NCBI GenBank assembly: GCA_964564845.1
Contig: CAZMCN010000113.1
Span: 1-6,672, forward strand
Length of the DNA: 6,672 nt
Reading direction: 5' to 3'
DNA from: CAYXPG01 sp964564845
GTDB lineage: Bacteria; Planctomycetota; Phycisphaerae; Sedimentisphaerales; Anaerobacaceae
Part shown: positions 1 through 5,349 of the stretch, piece by piece
Position numbering within the stretch: position 1 is the first letter of the stretch
Layout of the letters: every line of letters starts with the position of its first letter
Notes under the pieces: model-generated
Told to the model about the DNA's origin: nothing
The model's database searches: none
What the model saw: the letters and a program-made list of their open reading frames with translations, nothing else
Translations under genes and position numbers: made by a program

Positions 1-2
1 TT

Positions 3-137
3 TTGAATTTTAATAGAATCATACATTATAAACCCGACTTTAGCAACAGACCCTTGCGCAGGAGTGACAGTTTGTCTGTTCCATCGCTTAACAAAGTTTG
101 TGAACTCTATGGAATCTCACAAAGCGAACTGGAATAA
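3..137 (+). CDS. possible C-terminal end of a truncated ORF (HTH-like tail)
   Basis: One plus-strand frame is open from the left edge of the window for 44 codons and ends at TAA 135-137; any start lies outside the window. The last residues read PSLNKVCELYGISQSELE. This resembles the end of a helix-turn-helix domain of the Xre/Cro type, where a PSL..L.K..E.LGIS..EL pattern is common, but the match is short and could be chance. An open run of 44 codons is not by itself significant. If real, the gene would be a DNA-binding protein or transposase end lying next to the tRNA-associated repeat element. Low confidence; the remaining bases to 211 show nothing else I can support. Confidence 0.25.
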   Translation: MNFNRIIHYKPDFSNRPLRRSDSLSVPSLNKVCELYGISQSELE

Positions 138-211
138 TATCAACTATGTCGAGAACAGAACGGTACGACCTCAGATTCAGGCTAGTTAATTGTGGATATG
201 GCAACCCCCAA

Positions 212-245
212 AACTCCCCGAGTAGGGCTCCGGCCTGCGGCCTAG
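212..245 (-). repeat. degenerate duplicate of the tRNA-Asn 3' end
   Basis: These 34 bases match 422-455, the 3' part of the intact tRNA-Asn gene, at 27 of 34 positions. The first 15 bases (acceptor 3' strand, discriminator and the start of the T arm) are identical. Six of the seven differences are G here against A in the intact gene on the plus strand (C against T in the sense of the tRNA). The copy stops in the region of the anticodon stem, so it cannot make a tRNA. It lies exactly 210 bp from the matching part of the intact gene in the same orientation. It may be a tRNA remnant, an attachment-site-like duplication or a repeat that carries a tRNA-derived end. Confidence 0.7.
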
Positions 246-368
246 AACCTAAATTTGCTTTGCAAATTTCCATAGGGGCTGAAGCCCCTCTGGCGTTCGC
301 TCCGCTCCTGTCACCCCGAAGACCTGGGAGAGCTTCTCTCCCAGACCCACTCAGGTTCGAGCCCTGCT
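222..368. repeat. small palindrome-rich element with tRNA T-arm-like inverted ends
   Basis: The left end at 224-237 (AGGGCTCCGGCCTG) and the reverse complement of 352-365 (AGGGCTCGAACCTG on the minus strand) agree at 11 of 14 positions, forming imperfect terminal inverted repeats. Both resemble the T-arm complement of the adjacent tRNA-Asn gene; at the right end CAGG-TTCGAGC-CCTG (352-366) folds as a T-arm with a 7-base loop. The interior is a chain of short perfect hairpins. No coding capacity is credible. The structure suggests a small non-autonomous repeat of the MITE or REP kind, or a structured RNA. Whether it is multicopy cannot be seen from this window. Confidence 0.45.
251..344. repeat. 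cluster of three perfect hairpins
   Basis: Three perfect inverted repeats follow one another: 251-258 with 262-269 (AAATTTGC / GCAAATTT, loop TTT); 274-280 with 283-289 (AGGGGCT / AGCCCCT, loop GA); and 324-332 with 336-344 (CTGGGAGAG / CTCTCCCAG, loop CTT). A fourth, shorter GGCC-TGC-GGCC lies at 232-242. None is followed by a T tract on either strand, so they do not look like intrinsic terminators. Their density within 113 bp is well above that of the surrounding intergenic sequence. Confidence 0.7.
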
Positions 369-384
369 TAATGAAAAGCCCAAC

Positions 385-407
385 AAAAAAACCCACCGTA
401 AAGGTGA
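385..407 (-). terminator. probable intrinsic terminator of tRNA-Asn
   Basis: Read on the minus strand, CACC-TTTAC-GGTG (plus 394-406), extended by one T-G pair, is followed after GG by a run of seven T (plus 385-391). It starts about 17 bases past the 3' end of tRNA-Asn. The stem is short (4-5 bp), so termination may be weak, but position and T run fit. Confidence 0.5.
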
Positions 408-423
408 CTCTTTTTGCTGAGAA

Positions 424-496
424 CTCCCCGAGTAGGACTCGAACCTACAACCTAGCGGTTAACAGCCGCTCGCTCTACCAGTTGAGCTATCGGGGA
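424..496 (-). tRNA. tRNA-Asn (anticodon GUU)
   Basis: The minus strand folds into a full cloverleaf of 73 nt. The acceptor stem pairs TCCCCGA (plus 490-496) with TCGGGGA (plus 425-431). The D stem is GCTC/GAGC with loop AACTGGTA. The anticodon stem AGCGG/CCGCT holds the loop CTGTTAA, giving anticodon GTT. The variable loop is AGGTT, and the T arm is GTAGG-TTCGAGT-CCTAC. The discriminator is G, as usual for bacterial tRNA-Asn. CCA is not encoded, so the 3' end must be added by the tRNA nucleotidyltransferase. A promoter lies about 70 bp upstream and a terminator-like hairpin just downstream, so it is a single-gene unit. A degenerate copy of its 3' part lies at 212-245. Confidence 0.97.
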
Positions 497-566
497 ATCC
501 CAACCAATCAGGTCAATCCGAAAACTTTGATGTCCAAAAACCGTTTTCGGCCGGATTATTTAGAGC

Positions 567-594
567 ATTATCCAAATTTCAAAAATTTTGTCAA
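567..594 (-). promoter_or_regulatory. sigma-70-type promoter for tRNA-Asn
   Basis: On the minus strand TTGACA (plus 589-594) and GATAAT (plus 567-572) are separated by 16 bp. The -35 is a perfect consensus and the -10 matches five of six. Predicted transcription begins near 560, giving a leader of about 64 nt that is removed during processing of the tRNA 5' end at 496. Confidence 0.75.
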
Positions 595-704
595 GCACCA
601 TTTTTTTCTCTCGAAAGCACAAAAAATTACTACAATACCGGACAAAAAGCCGATTATATTACAAAATGCTTGATTCGCAAAGTTCGAATTGAGTTGCTTT
701 GTGC

Positions 705-716
705 TTCTGTACAGAA
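705..716. promoter_or_regulatory. perfect 12-bp palindrome, possible operator
   Basis: TTCTGTACAGAA is a perfect palindrome without a spacer and is flanked by two TTGAGTTG direct repeats. Such a site could bind a dimeric repressor. It contains CTGT/ACAG, as in the E. coli LexA box, but is too short to be one. Function unknown. Confidence 0.3.
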
Positions 717-787
717 CCGGCTTTGAGTTGTGATAGCGCTCCTGCCGCAAAAATGCAAAATTAACGGAACAGAAGACAACCTTAGCG

Positions 788-802
788 CATCTTATTAAGA
801 TG
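788..802. promoter_or_regulatory. inverted repeat CATCTT-ATT-AAGATG upstream of the kinase
   Basis: A perfect 6-bp inverted repeat with a 3-base centre lies 46 bp before the kinase start. It could be an operator or a short 5'-UTR hairpin. No transcription start is certain here. Confidence 0.3.
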
Positions 803-847
803 AAGTAAAATAGGTAGATTTACAATTGTCGGGCTATTTTCGGGAAT

Positions 848-1708
848 ATGGCTAATAATATACTCAATGTCGGCGGCTTTAGAATAATCAAGCGTATTGG
901 AACCGGTGCACGCAGCACAATCTACCTGGCGACAGACGACCAGAATGGAGAAGAGGTCGCCCTAAAACGTGTCATATATGAAAGGCCGGAAGATTCCCGA
1001 ATCTTCGAGCAGATGGAGGCCGAATATAAAATGGCAAGGCGCATAGACCATCCCTATGTCCGCAAATGCTACAAACTGGAAAAAATCCGCAGTATTTTCA
1101 AAGTAAAAGAAATGCTGCTTTCTATGGAAATGTTTGACGGTCAGTCTCTCGAAGATGGACCGACCTTGAGCCTGGTTGATGTTTTGCTTGTTTTGAAAAT
1201 GGTCGCTGACGGCCTGAATGCTATGCATCATCAGGGATTTGTCCACTGCGATATCAAACCAAACAATATACTATTAAGTAAAACCGGTGCAATTAGAATA
1301 ATCGACCTTGGCCAGAGCTGCAAAATCGGAACAACAAAGCAGCGTATTCAGGGCACCCCGGATTACATCGCTCCTGAGCAGGTCAGACGCAAACCTCTAG
1401 GCCCCAAAACAGACATCTTCAATCTCGGAGCCACTATGTACTGGGCACTTACCGGCCATACCGTGCCGACTTTGATTCCAAAAAAGGATGCTCTTGGTCT
1501 GACAATACCACAGGAATTTCGGGCACCTCACGAATTTAAAAAGCAAATTCCCGTGGGAGTCTCAAAGCTGGTAATGGATTGTGTAAAAGAGGACCCCGCG
1601 AAGCGACCGCTTAATATGATGACGGTCATAACAAGACTCGACCTGATGATACACAGTATATTGGGCGGCAGGATAAACCCAAGCAAAAATGCCTCAAAAA
1701 ACAATTGA
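848..1708 (+). CDS. minimal cytosolic Ser/Thr protein kinase (non-RD, Hanks type)
   Basis: The 286-residue protein is almost entirely a eukaryotic-type kinase domain that transfers phosphate from ATP to Ser/Thr of target proteins. Visible motifs in order are: glycine loop G18-T-G20-A-R-S23; VALK with ATP-anchoring K40; helix C Glu, probably E59; catalytic loop H133-C-D135-I-K137-P-N-N140; DLG at 153-155 in place of DFG; GTPDYIAPE at 169-177; and D189-IFNLG. All catalytic residues are present. The HRD arginine is cysteine (HCD), so it is a non-RD kinase that may not need activation-loop phosphorylation. There is no transmembrane segment, PASTA repeat or other sensor domain, and only a short Lys/Asn-rich tail follows. 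The ribosome site before ATG 848 is weak. Its end overlaps the next gene, a phosphatase, by 20 bp, which suggests translational coupling. The substrate is unknown. Confidence 0.93.
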   Translation: MANNILNVGGFRIIKRIGTGARSTIYLATDDQNGEEVALKRVIYERPEDSRIFEQMEAEYKMARRIDHPYVRKCYKLEKIRSIFKVKEMLLSMEMFDGQSLEDGPTLSLVDVLLVLKMVADGLNAMHHQGFVHCDIKPNNILLSKTGAIRIIDLGQSCKIGTTKQRIQGTPDYIAPEQVRRKPLGPKTDIFNLGATMYWALTGHTVPTLIPKKDALGLTIPQEFRAPHEFKKQIPVGVSKLVMDCVKEDPAKRPLNMMTVITRLDLMIHSILGGRINPSKNASKNN

Positions 1709-2537
1709 TTTGTTAAATAGTGCTGTCAAGGCCAATACCGCTGACAGATTTCGGCGGGGAAATTTAATCTGCCTGCCCGCCAACGCCCAACTGATTGTAG
1801 CCGGAGACATTCACGGACATCGGCGAAATTTTGAAAGAACGGTTACTTTTGCCGACCTGGCTAACAACCCCGACAGACACGTCATCCTGCAGGAAATCAT
1901 TCACGGAGGACCACAGGATTCCCACGGCGGGTGTCTCTCATACAAACTGCTATTCGATGTCGCCCGGTACAAATTGGATTTCCCCAACCGGGTACATACC
2001 ATTATGTCAAATCACGACACCGCTTTTATAAGTAACATCAGGGTGATGAAAGACGGCAAAGAAATGAACCGTTCAATGCGGGCGGCAATTGATAGAGAAT
2101 TCAAGCAGGAAAGTGAACGGGTCAAGCTTGCTATAAGGCAGTTCCTCTTCTCTCAGCCGTTGGCGGTCAAATGTGACAACAGAATGTGGATTTCGCACTC
2201 ACTTCCCGCCGGCAGGTACATCAGCAAATTCGACTGGAAGATTATAGACAGACAGTTGAAAATCAATGACGTGGTCAAACCGGGGTTGGGTTACCTTTTG
2301 ACCTGGGGCAGAAAACACACCCAGGCACAACTCGATAAAATGGCCAAACTGCTCGACATTGATGTTTTCATTCTCGGCCATCAACCCCAGCAGTCAGGAT
2401 TCTCCAGAGCAGGACGAAACCTTATTATCCTCTCCTCCGAGCACAATCACGGATGCCTCCTTTCCATCGACCTTTCAAAATCTTACAACATCGAGCAGCT
2501 AATCGACTCGATAATCCCCCTGGCTTCCATTTCTTGA
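1689..2537 (+). CDS. PPP-like metallophosphatase with degenerate metal motif
   Basis: This 282-residue protein resembles the calcineurin-like/PPP phosphatases, whose two-metal site removes phosphate from proteins. Visible motifs are G39-D40-I-H42-G-H44 (first metal motif), S107-N108-H109-D110 in the place of GNHE, WISH170 and LG230-H231 (later metal His). The second motif, normally GDxVDRG with the bridging Asp, is not recognisable; the segment reads EIIHGGPQDSHGG (69-81), leaving E69, H72 or D77 as possible substitutes. Activity may therefore be altered or lost. There is no signal peptide or membrane segment. It starts inside the 3' end of the kinase gene; the closest SD-like bases, GGCAGGA, lie rather far upstream, so coupling to kinase translation is likely. 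By context it may counteract the kinase; a bis(nucleosyl) tetraphosphatase-like role is another possibility. Confidence 0.8.
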   Translation: MPQKTIDLLNSAVKANTADRFRRGNLICLPANAQLIVAGDIHGHRRNFERTVTFADLANNPDRHVILQEIIHGGPQDSHGGCLSYKLLFDVARYKLDFPNRVHTIMSNHDTAFISNIRVMKDGKEMNRSMRAAIDREFKQESERVKLAIRQFLFSQPLAVKCDNRMWISHSLPAGRYISKFDWKIIDRQLKINDVVKPGLGYLLTWGRKHTQAQLDKMAKLLDIDVFILGHQPQQSGFSRAGRNLIILSSEHNHGCLLSIDLSKSYNIEQLIDSIIPLASIS

Positions 2538-2619
2538 CAGCCACCGCAGAATTTGATAATTTAGCGACCAAAAGGGTCAATATTAAATATCCGTCTATCG
2601 TGGAATAGTCGAGCGATTA

Positions 2620-3831
2620 ATGTGGGATTTGTACTACTATATAGCGCTGGCGGCGCTTCTGGTTCAAATAGCTTTCTCTGTACAGATGTATCGCAACTAT
2701 TGCCATGTGCTTGCCAAATACAAAAGGAAGCGTTTAACATACCGGCCGCGAACGACCCTGATTGTGCCTTGTAAAGGCCGGGATTTGGCTTTCCAGGGAA
2801 ATATCACTTCGTTTTTTAATCAGGATTATGAAAATTATCTGCTCTGGTTTGTGGTTGCAGACAAAACAGACCCTGCATACGAGCAGTTATCCAGATTAAA
2901 AGACCGGTTTAGCCAAAGCTCAAAGGCCATGGACGTCCAAATCCTCATCGCAGGCCGGGGGCAATCCTGCAGCCAGAAAATTCACAATTTACTCTATTGC
3001 TATGAGAGGCTCGGCGATGACGTCGAGGTCATTGCATTTGCTGATTCCGATATTTGTGTACGCAGAGACTGGATAAGCCAGATAGTGTACCCCCTGCGAA
3101 AATCCAAAAACGGCGCCGCCAGCGGCTATCGCTGGTTCGTACCCGAAAAGAACAACCTTGCCACCTTGGCCTTATCGGCTATGAACGCAAAGATTGCCCA
3201 GTTGCTCGGCAACACACGTTTTAATCAGGCCTGGGGCGGCTCTATGGCCATTAAAGTTGATGTTTTCCGCCGCATCGGCCTTGACAAAATCTGGCCGAAA
3301 ACAGTAAGCGACGACCTCTCACTTAGCTATGCCGTCAAAAAGGCTCACCTGAAAATAGCCTTTGTACCCGCCTGCATCGTGGCCTCATACCAATCCACCA
3401 CCTGGGATGAGCTTTTTGAATTTGCCAGAAGACAATTTCTAATCACCCGCATAACCGCTCCAAAAACCTGGTGGTTCGGCCTCTTCAGCAGTTTTTTTTC
3501 GGTATTGGGCCTCTGGGCAGGTGCCGCTCTGGCAATTTACGCCGCCCTAACTGCTCAAAAACACCTCCTCCTCTTTACCGCCGTACCAGTCGTCTTTTTC
3601 GTATGTCAGATGGGCCGGGCCGTCCTGCGACAGAAAATGATTGCCAAATTGCTTAAAGAAGATGTGCCGAAAATGAAAATATCGTGCGCCGCTGACATCT
3701 TCTTATTTTGGTTATGGTCGCCGTTGATGCTAATCTTTATTGTCTCTTCTGCTTTTGGCAGAACCATCACCTGGCGACAAATGCGGTACAAACTCCTCGG
3801 CCCAACAAAAACCATCATCATCAATCGGTAG
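2620..3831 (+). CDS. membrane glycosyltransferase, GT2/GT21-like (ceramide glucosyltransferase/HpnI-like)
   Basis: The 403-residue protein has an N-terminal membrane segment (about 5-24), a GT-A catalytic domain (about 44-280) and three C-terminal membrane segments (about 284-309, 314-334, 356-379). The GT-A domain shows VPCKGRD (49-55), SFFNQDYENY (64-73), VVADKTDPA (78-86), the metal/nucleotide-sugar ADSD (141-144) and the catalytic-base region VSDDLSL (229-235). RRQFLITR (270-277) stands where GT2/GT21 enzymes carry the (Q/R)xxRW motif. This pattern is typical of GT21 ceramide glucosyltransferases and the hopanoid enzyme HpnI, which add a sugar to a lipid at the membrane. The true acceptor is unknown. 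It lies 82 bp after the phosphatase on the same strand; the gap shows only a weak GACC-AAAAG-GGTC hairpin and no clear promoter, so co-transcription is possible. The 108 bp to the convergent cyclase gene show no clear terminator. Confidence 0.85.
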   Translation: MWDLYYYIALAALLVQIAFSVQMYRNYCHVLAKYKRKRLTYRPRTTLIVPCKGRDLAFQGNITSFFNQDYENYLLWFVVADKTDPAYEQLSRLKDRFSQSSKAMDVQILIAGRGQSCSQKIHNLLYCYERLGDDVEVIAFADSDICVRRDWISQIVYPLRKSKNGAASGYRWFVPEKNNLATLALSAMNAKIAQLLGNTRFNQAWGGSMAIKVDVFRRIGLDKIWPKTVSDDLSLSYAVKKAHLKIAFVPACIVASYQSTTWDELFEFARRQFLITRITAPKTWWFGLFSSFFSVLGLWAGAALAIYAALTAQKHLLLFTAVPVVFFVCQMGRAVLRQKMIAKLLKEDVPKMKISCAADIFLFWLWSPLMLIFIVSSAFGRTITWRQMRYKLLGPTKTIIINR

Positions 3832-3939
3832 TATTCAGACCTCCTTCTGTGGATTCATTATAGCGAGCGAAAATAGCCTTTCGTCCTGTGTGTAATTGAA
3901 TGGCTGTAAATCTATTCACCAGGCAATATCCAGCAACAA

Positions 3940-4995
3940 TTATTCGATATCGGCGATGTCGTTTTTGGGCTTGCCGACCAGATAAATTCGGTTTTTACCA
4001 CTGCGTTTTGCCTCCAGCAGGGCACTATCAGCCCGGTTGAAAAGCTCCTGTATCGTTGAGCCGTCACGAGGAAAGCTCGCCAGCCCGCCGCTTATTGTCA
4101 GAACCCCTTTGCCTTCCGGGCCGAGCAGATTCAATTCGGTTTTATTTAATTCCCTTCTGAACCGACTGGCTATAAAAATCACCTCTTTTGGATGGTCCGC
4201 CAATGCCGAGCGCCTCTCAACCTCAGTCCCCTCCGGTCTGGCCGGCGGGTCGTCCCAGAAAATAAACGCAAACTCGTCACCACCTATCCTGCCCACAACG
4301 TCATGTCCCCGGCAGCAGCGCTGCATCAAAACCGCCGTCTGCCTTAAAATCTTATCGCCCGCCGAATGACCGTAAACATCATTGTAATGTTTGAAATTAT
4401 CAATATCGAACACAAGCAGTGTTACCCGCCCATTCCCCTTGCCGGCTCGTTCGATAATCTGTCTGGCAAATTCCCACATATATCTCCTGTTCTTCAGCCC
4501 TGTCAGGTCATCTTCGGTGGCCATCTTCTCAAGATGTCTTATTTTCACCTCTGTTGCATAATCAACGGCAGCGGTCTGTGTGGTAACAGCTTGGCGCAGA
4601 CCTTCACCACCCACAATAAATTCATAAAATCTATCTGCCTGCATCGGGCAAATCAAATAATCGTCCGCCAAAACTGCACCGTTTCGCCACAAACCAGTCA
4701 ACTGCATCGCTGTCGGCTCTTCGAACATCTGTGCCAGAATAACGATTTTCGCATCTCGATTAGCTTCTCTAAAGGCCTTCAAAACCGATTTTAATTTAGC
4801 CGGCATCCCCGCCATTACAACAGCGATTACTGCAAACTCCCTCTTGGCCGCCGCCTCTATCGCTTCAAGCACATTGGCGTAAAACACAAATGGACTCTCG
4901 CCCATCGCCTCTGCATCCGAAAATACTCGGCTTATGTTGCCTGTCAGCAGAATTTGGCCTCTATCTCTTTTAGAGAACGAATCGTTGCTTTTCAT
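3940..4995 (-). CDS. diguanylate cyclase with pseudo-receiver N-terminus
   Basis: The 351-residue protein makes cyclic di-GMP from two GTP. Residues about 13-130 look like a response-regulator receiver fold, but the phospho-acceptor strand reads FAVIAVVMAGMP, with no Asp at the expected site, so it is probably a pseudo-receiver. The GGDEF domain (about 160-340) has DDLTGLKNRRY (162-172), FDIDNFK with metal-binding D197, the active site GGDEF (238-242) and an intact inhibitory RxxD site (R229-D232) five residues before it, implying product feedback. About 20 extra residues (249-270) follow the active site. There is no membrane segment. I chose ATG 4995 because it overlaps the stop of the upstream small gene as ATGA and has GGGGG 8 bases upstream (plus 5004-5008); an alternative ATG at 5019 has GGAG only 4 bases away and adds 8 residues. 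Confidence 0.92.
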   Translation of the reverse strand: MKSNDSFSKRDRGQILLTGNISRVFSDAEAMGESPFVFYANVLEAIEAAAKREFAVIAVVMAGMPAKLKSVLKAFREANRDAKIVILAQMFEEPTAMQLTGLWRNGAVLADDYLICPMQADRFYEFIVGGEGLRQAVTTQTAAVDYATEVKIRHLEKMATEDDLTGLKNRRYMWEFARQIIERAGKGNGRVTLLVFDIDNFKHYNDVYGHSAGDKILRQTAVLMQRCCRGHDVVGRIGGDEFAFIFWDDPPARPEGTEVERRSALADHPKEVIFIASRFRRELNKTELNLLGPEGKGVLTISGGLASFPRDGSTIQELFNRADSALLEAKRSGKNRIYLVGKPKNDIADIE

Positions 4996-5195
4996 TTGTC
5001 TAACCCCCAGGTAAAGCATCCATCTCCGCCTTTGCCGTTCCTGGCCAACGTTGCAACAGCCGAATATGCATCTTCGCAGAGAGCAAGCTCAACACCGCCC
5101 TCAGCGAGCAAATCCATCGTATATCGGACAAAGTCATCAGCCACACTGCCGAGGTCTATCGCATCAAAACGCTCTTCCAAATTTGAGCCCTTCAC
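4992..5195 (-). CDS. small protein of unknown function, coupled to the diguanylate cyclase
   Basis: This 67-residue ORF is not recognised. The frame is open further upstream, to ATG 5273, but that would begin before the consensus promoter at 5232-5260. A GTG at 5195 with AGAAAGG (plus 5205-5211) 9 bases ahead is therefore the likely start, giving a leader of about 30 nt. The protein is acidic and probably helical in the middle (roughly residues 7-50, LEERFDAIDLG to ATLARNG) with a Gly-rich end (GKGGDG); no membrane segment or signal peptide is seen. The ELALCEDAYSAVATLARNG stretch is loosely receiver-like. Its TGA shares bases with the ATG of the cyclase. By position it may be a regulator or partner of the cyclase, or a leader peptide controlling its translation. 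Real expression is likely but not proven. Confidence 0.6.
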   Translation of the reverse strand: MKGSNLEERFDAIDLGSVADDFVRYTMDLLAEGGVELALCEDAYSAVATLARNGKGGDGCFTWGLDK

Positions 5196-5231
5196 CCGTC
5201 CAAACCTTTCTTGATTAACTGCCAAGCATTT

Positions 5232-5260
5232 ATTATACCTGAACTTGCAGGAAATGTCAA
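5232..5260 (-). promoter_or_regulatory. perfect-consensus sigma-70 promoter of the small gene/cyclase unit
   Basis: On the minus strand TTGACA (plus 5255-5260) and TATAAT (plus 5232-5237) are separated by exactly 17 bp. Both hexamers match the consensus fully, which predicts strong, largely activator-independent transcription starting near 5225. It is back to back with the thrS promoter. Confidence 0.85.
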
Positions 5261-5320
5261 ATCCAATTCTCACCAGTTATAACATCTCCGGCACATCCCA
5301 CGGCTATGAGATAAATAATA

Positions 5321-5349
5321 TTGACATAGCCTTCTTGTTGGGGTACTAT
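5321..5349 (+). promoter_or_regulatory. sigma-70-type promoter of thrS
   Basis: TTGACA (5321-5326) and TACTAT (5344-5349) are separated by 17 bp. The A/T-rich ATAAATAATA just before the -35 could serve as an UP element. Transcription should begin near 5356, leaving a leader of about 60 nt before thrS. The leader holds only a weak hairpin (AATC-GAAG-GATT) and is too short for a T-box. Confidence 0.8.

Larger units (their letters stand above)
595..847. other. intergenic region upstream of the kinase, no gene seen
   Basis: This divergent spacer separates the tRNA-Asn promoter from the kinase start. It contains two palindromes (listed separately) and two copies of TTGAGTTG at 689-696 and 723-730 that flank the first palindrome. 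I find no convincing sigma-70 promoter for the kinase. TAAAAT at 806-811 could be a -10, but its best -35 (TTAGCG, 18 bp spacer) matches only half the consensus. ORFs crossing the region are low in complexity and overlap the tRNA. Confidence 0.5.

Noticed and set aside
45..80. Terminator-like inverted repeat AACAGAC / GTCTGTT
   Set aside because: Only 7 bp with a 22-base loop and no T run; likely chance.
321..366. Second tRNA gene suggested by the T-arm-like CAGG-TTCGAGC-CCTG
   Set aside because: No matching acceptor stem, D arm or proper anticodon loop; the preceding hairpin has a 9-bp stem with a 3-base loop.
88..396. Minus-strand ORF of 102 codons
   Set aside because: It overlaps the palindrome-rich element and the tRNA terminator, and its composition is Gly/Arg-rich by virtue of the repeats.
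61..421. CRISPR array suggested by repeated short palindromes
   Set aside because: The hairpins differ in sequence and spacing; there is no repeated unit with uniform spacers.
146..673. Plus-strand ORF of 175 codons
   Set aside because: It runs through the hairpin cluster and antisense through the whole tRNA-Asn gene; the peptide is a translation of repeats and tRNA, with no credible domain.
4366..4794. Plus-strand ORF of 142 codons
   Set aside because: It is antisense to the well-supported GGDEF/pseudo-receiver gene and has no recognisable domain.
4992..5019. Frameshift joining the small ORF to the cyclase
   Set aside because: The cyclase has a complete receiver-like N-terminus of its own, a start with a ribosome site and a stop codon in its frame upstream, so two coupled genes fit better.
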